Of a DNA stretch of 7,666 bases, positions 4,975 to 7,666 are shown piece by piece. Position numbers and translations under genes: made by a program. The DNA is from an uncultured bacterium (GTDB lineage: Bacteria; Bacillota; Clostridia; Lachnospirales; Lachnospiraceae), in assembly GCA_905215405.1 (NCBI GenBank), contig CAJMQE010000129.1:1-7666 (forward strand), written 5' to 3'. The notes under the pieces are model-generated. The model had not been told where the DNA came from and ran no database searches. It saw only the letters and a list, made by a program, of their open reading frames with translations. How positions within the stretch are numbered: the first letter of the stretch is position 1; the number at the start of each line of letters is the position of its first letter.

Positions 4975-7362
4975 CTATTTTGCCAAACCAGATTCTGCAT
5001 CTCTCGATTTATCTACGATATCTACAATATTCCCATTCAATTTTACGATAATTCTCTCATACCGTCTGTCTATGCCCTGATGAAGCATTCTGACTTCTGT
5101 TTTGCCGTCCCCATACTGGAAGAAGTACTCATTAAATTCTCCATCCCGATACCGGTAATCCTCACCATTATCCTGATAATGCGCATATTCAGCCGCTTTT
5201 CCATAGACATTCATGTAGAGCAGATTATATTCCTGCTGTCCTACATATTCCACAGGATCATACATTGGAATCACGCTGTTTTCCTTTACATAGACCGGAC
5301 AGTGATCCAGTGGTGCTTCTGCGATCAGCCACGTCCCTCCTTCTATCTTCTTATAATTCCAGAAGTCGTACCATACTCCCTGCGGCAGATACACCATCCT
5401 TCTTCTTGCCCCCTGCACAACTACTGGAGCCACGAGCATGGAATCTCCAAACATAAATTCATCATTGCATTCATATGTCTGGGAATCTCCTTCATTTCCC
5501 ATGACCAGCGGCCGCATCACCGGTAGACCACTTTTTTCACATTTTACAAACGCATCATACAAATAGGGAAGCAACTGATATCTGAGCGTGGTGTATTTTC
5601 GGTAAACTGAAAGGCATGGTTCGCCAAATGCCCAAGGTTCCTGATGCCTTTGCGCATTTGCACAGTGGTTGCGAAAAAATGGAGAGAAACAACCCAGCTG
5701 CACCCATCTGATCAGAAGTTCCGCAGTCGTATCTGCTCCAAATCCTCCCACATCCGTGCCTGCAAACGCTACCCCAGAAAGTCCCAGACTGCACAACTGT
5801 GGAATTGCCATTGCCAGATGTGCCCACAAACTCTGGTTATCCCCTGTCCAGACCGCTGCGTATTTCTGAATTCCCGCATAGCAGGCCCGTGTCAGCACAA
5901 ATGGACGTTTCTTTGTCAATTTCTTTACCCCTTCATAGGAAGCCTGTGACATCAGATTTCCATATATATTATGAATCCTTTCCTGTTTCACGCGGGTTCC
6001 GTCTTCCTCAAATGTAACACTCAGTGGCAATGGTCCATCAAACGAAGCCGGTTCGTTCATATCATTCCAGATTCCGGCGACCCCTTCGTCCGTAAGCGCC
6101 TTATGGAGCCCTGCCCACCATTTTCTCACTTCTGATGACGCAAAATCAGGAAATACAGATTTCCCCGCCCATACTTGATTCTCATATACGTTACCATTTT
6201 CTTCTTTTGCAAAATAGTTCTTCTCCATTCCTTCCTGATAGACCGCATAGGCTGGATCCACTTTAACACCAGGATCTACGATCGTTACCACACGAAAACC
6301 CTTTTTATGTAATTGCGAGATCATCTCCTGCGGATGCATGAAATTCTCCTTATTCCAAGTAAATACCCGGTATCCATCCATATAATCTATATCAAGATGA
6401 ATGGCATCGCACGGAATTTTACATGCTCTCATCTTTGCTGCTACCTGCATTACCTCATGGCTGCTTTTATAGGACCAGCGCGACTGATGATACCCCAGAG
6501 TCCACATCTGAGGCAGTGGTGTCCTACCTGTCAGATGCGTATAATTCTTAATGATTTCTGCGATCGTATTTCCTGCGATATAATAATAATTCAGCAATCC
6601 TTGGTCTGCTGCAAAATAATAATACTCTGCTGACTCTTTTCCCATATCGAACCAGCTATGGTAAGGTGTATCAAAAAAGATTCCATAGCATCCTGCACCC
6701 TGCAATACAATAAAGAAAGGAATCGATTTATAAAGAGCTCGAAACGCTTCATTATGTGCCTGTGGAAGATCACTGTTCCAGTTCTCATATAAATACCCCC
6801 GCTTGTTCAAAAATCCCGGTTTGTCACCCAGTCCGTAGAAACATTCATCTCCTGACATTTTTTTCATGATTGTAATACGATGCGTATCATCCTCTCCTAC
6901 TGCTTCGTGCCCTTCTTTCTGTGCCAGTTCTTTCTCCATCTTCTCATCGGACTGACCTGCGCATTCTTTCGGATTTTCTCTGTCTGTACTGCTGCTGTAT
7001 GTACTGTTACTGTATGTACTGCTGTTTCTGTCGATTTTTACGTGGCGGTAATCCGCACATAAAAGTTTGCCTTTTGCATTATATATATCAATTTTAGCAT
7101 CATCATGTATATACATTTTTAGATTGCGAGTACAAAGTGATAAATAGTGATTCTTTTCATCCGCGCCCGTAATTGTAAAATCACAGGGAATTGTCTTTTC
7201 CCCCTCAATAGCATAACTTTTTTCTCTATTTTCCGTAATTCTGATAATGGAGGCTGTAACAATCTCCAGTTCCAGTTTCTTCTTTTCAAATTCTATACTG
7301 ACTACATTTTCCATAACATGGTAGTTTCGCATCTCCCCATATTCCTGTGCGACCCGCTTCAT
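4975..7362 (-). CDS. Glycoside hydrolase family 31 alpha-glucosidase
   Basis: It is a retaining alpha-glycosidase that probably releases glucose from the non-reducing ends of malto- or isomalto-oligosaccharides. There is no signal peptide, so it should act in the cytoplasm on imported sugars. The 795 residues contain an N-terminal beta-sandwich (about 1-275), a catalytic (beta/alpha)8 barrel (about 285-605) and C-terminal beta domains. The nucleophile is Asp434 in GIWNDMNEP and the acid/base is Asp508 in WTGDNQS. Other active-site segments are HLDIDYMDGYRVFTW (322-336), GTDVGGF (535-541) and FFRNH (562-566). Residues about 111-161 form an unusual Ser/Thr/Tyr-rich then charged insertion. The start has GGGGG 7 bases upstream; Met11 and Met17 have poorer sites. 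Exact bond specificity (alpha-1,4 or alpha-1,6) cannot be settled by eye, and other GH31 activities remain possible. Confidence 0.94.
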   Translation of the reverse strand: MKRVAQEYGEMRNYHVMENVVSIEFEKKKLELEIVTASIIRITENREKSYAIEGEKTIPCDFTITGADEKNHYLSLCTRNLKMYIHDDAKIDIYNAKGKLLCADYRHVKIDRNSSTYSNSTYSSSTDRENPKECAGQSDEKMEKELAQKEGHEAVGEDDTHRITIMKKMSGDECFYGLGDKPGFLNKRGYLYENWNSDLPQAHNEAFRALYKSIPFFIVLQGAGCYGIFFDTPYHSWFDMGKESAEYYYFAADQGLLNYYYIAGNTIAEIIKNYTHLTGRTPLPQMWTLGYHQSRWSYKSSHEVMQVAAKMRACKIPCDAIHLDIDYMDGYRVFTWNKENFMHPQEMISQLHKKGFRVVTIVDPGVKVDPAYAVYQEGMEKNYFAKEENGNVYENQVWAGKSVFPDFASSEVRKWWAGLHKALTDEGVAGIWNDMNEPASFDGPLPLSVTFEEDGTRVKQERIHNIYGNLMSQASYEGVKKLTKKRPFVLTRACYAGIQKYAAVWTGDNQSLWAHLAMAIPQLCSLGLSGVAFAGTDVGGFGADTTAELLIRWVQLGCFSPFFRNHCANAQRHQEPWAFGEPCLSVYRKYTTLRYQLLPYLYDAFVKCEKSGLPVMRPLVMGNEGDSQTYECNDEFMFGDSMLVAPVVVQGARRRMVYLPQGVWYDFWNYKKIEGGTWLIAEAPLDHCPVYVKENSVIPMYDPVEYVGQQEYNLLYMNVYGKAAEYAHYQDNGEDYRYRDGEFNEYFFQYGDGKTEVRMLHQGIDRRYERIIVKLNGNIVDIVDKSRDAESGLAK
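6985..7029 (-). repeat. 15-bp tandem repeat inside the GH31 gene
   Basis: Three adjacent 15-base units (6985-6999, 7000-7014, 7015-7029) all begin TGTACTG on the plus strand. On the coding strand they give the pentapeptides NSSTY, SNSTY and SSSTD. Because the unit is a multiple of three, slippage would change the length without breaking the frame. It sits in a loop insertion of the N-terminal domain, away from the catalytic residues. Confidence 0.75.
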
Positions 7363-7390
7363 ATAAAGACCCCCTTCTTATCCCTTTTCT

Positions 7391-7414
7391 TCAGGCTTTT
7401 TTCAATCTTTTCAT
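7391..7414 (-). CDS. Possible 7-codon leader peptide before the GH31 gene
   Basis: The minus strand reads ATG then AAA AGA TTG AAA AAA GCC TGA, encoding MKRLKKA. AAAGGAG (7424-7430) lies 9 bases upstream, a better ribosome binding site than the GH31 gene's own. The stop is 28 bases before the GH31 ATG. The predicted transcript start falls near 7431, so the site would sit at the extreme 5' end. It could tune initiation or translation of GH31. It may equally be chance, since the ORF is very short. Confidence 0.35.
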   Translation of the reverse strand: MKRLKKA

Positions 7415-7437
7415 ATTTTCAGACTCCTTTACGTTCT

Positions 7438-7466
7438 AGTATATTCAGCCATAAACGCAACAGCAA
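7438..7466 (-). promoter_or_regulatory. Sigma-A-like promoter for the GH31 gene
   Basis: On the minus strand, TTGCTG (7461-7466) and TATACT (7438-7443) are spaced by exactly 17 bases. The -10 box is one mismatch from consensus. I did not find a convincing catabolite-repression (cre) site around it. Confidence 0.55.
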
Positions 7467-7509
7467 TATCAAGTTTTTATAAAACATATTACATTTAATT
7501 GATTCGTAA

Positions 7510-7635
7510 TGCTTAGAACAATCCGTCCATCTGCATGTAGTAGAAAAGGATTCTTCTAAGGGGGCTTCTGGTGATGGTGATTCGTCTGAGGCGTCGTCTA
7601 GGCCTGTGTTCTATAAATCACAGCCACCGGTATAA
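7510..7635 (+). pseudogene. Possible remnant of a tnpB 3' end, body missing
   Basis: A plus-strand frame runs for 41 codons without a start codon after an in-frame TAA at 7507. It encodes a Ser/Gly/Asp-rich sequence ending SSRPVFYKSQPPV and stops at TAA (7633-7635). The stop lies in the loop of the hairpin at 7624-7642. The composition, the AT-rich sequence before it and the hairpins after it suggest the overlapping coding tail and guide-RNA region of an IS200/IS605 tnpB. Upstream, only the GH31 promoter region is seen and no transposase body. It could instead be non-coding structured DNA; I cannot confirm homology by eye. Confidence 0.25.
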
Positions 7636-7666
7636 CCGGTGGTTTGCTGTGTCCCCTATAAGGGGA
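7619..7666 (+). repeat. Tandem hairpins at the right window edge
   Basis: CCACCGGT-ATA-ACCGGTGG (7624-7642) is a perfect 8-bp stem. It is enclosed by CACAG (7619-7623) and CTGTG (7647-7651) with a TTTG bulge. A second hairpin, TCCCC-TATAA-GGGGA, occupies 7652-7666 and ends at the window edge. Two adjacent stable hairpins with little T-tract fit a transposon end or structured RNA better than a simple terminator. Confidence 0.6.

Noticed and set aside
4854..4975. Purine, PRPP or ZTP riboswitch before purO
   Set aside because: The predicted leader is only about 40 bases and the whole gap is about 120 bases, with no conserved riboswitch core visible.
7499..7666. Plus-strand second open frame (after TAG-TAG near 7541) running to the window edge
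   Set aside because: It overlaps the stable hairpins, is Arg/Leu-rich with no ribosome binding site and no recognisable motif, and is cut by the edge.

Overview
The window looks like chromosomal DNA from a gut-type clostridium, most likely Lachnospiraceae. It is AT-rich, has strong AGGAGG-type ribosome binding sites, and pairs an AICAR formyltransferase lacking its cyclohydrolase domain with a separate PurO-type IMP cyclohydrolase. The genus cannot be fixed from the sequence alone. All six full-length genes are on the minus strand, so transcription runs from high to low coordinates.

Reading in the direction of transcription, a sigma-A-like promoter and a possible 7-codon leader ORF precede a cytoplasmic GH31 alpha-glucosidase (7362-4975). 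Next come two genes for the last two steps of IMP synthesis: an IMP cyclohydrolase of the PurO family (4853-4140) and a 10-formyl-THF-dependent AICAR formyltransferase (4059-2884). They share a promoter next to the GH31 stop and end at a clear rho-independent terminator (2807-2840). Together they replace the usual bifunctional PurH. The formyltransferase carries several motifs that match animal ATIC better than E. coli PurH.

Beyond that terminator, a second promoter drives a methyl-accepting chemotaxis protein with six membrane helices and no extracellular sensor domain (2679-1219). It is followed by methylglyoxal synthase (1124-654) and a small nitroreductase (657-94). The last two overlap by ATGA and are probably translationally coupled. 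The group ends at a 33-base palindromic, T-rich terminator (51-83) that could work in both directions.

Both edges of the window (about 1-50 and 7500-7666, read on the plus strand) hold short, hairpin-rich stretches in which a possible open frame ends at a TAA inside a hairpin. This resembles the 3' ends of IS200/IS605 tnpB genes, where the tnpB tail overlaps its guide RNA. The right-hand one appears to lack any tnpB body and could be a solo remnant. These edge calls are tentative.

No CRISPR array, tRNA, rRNA or complete mobile element is visible. The most distinctive content is the split purine module; the leader ORF, the minisatellite in the GH31 gene and the two edge elements are secondary.
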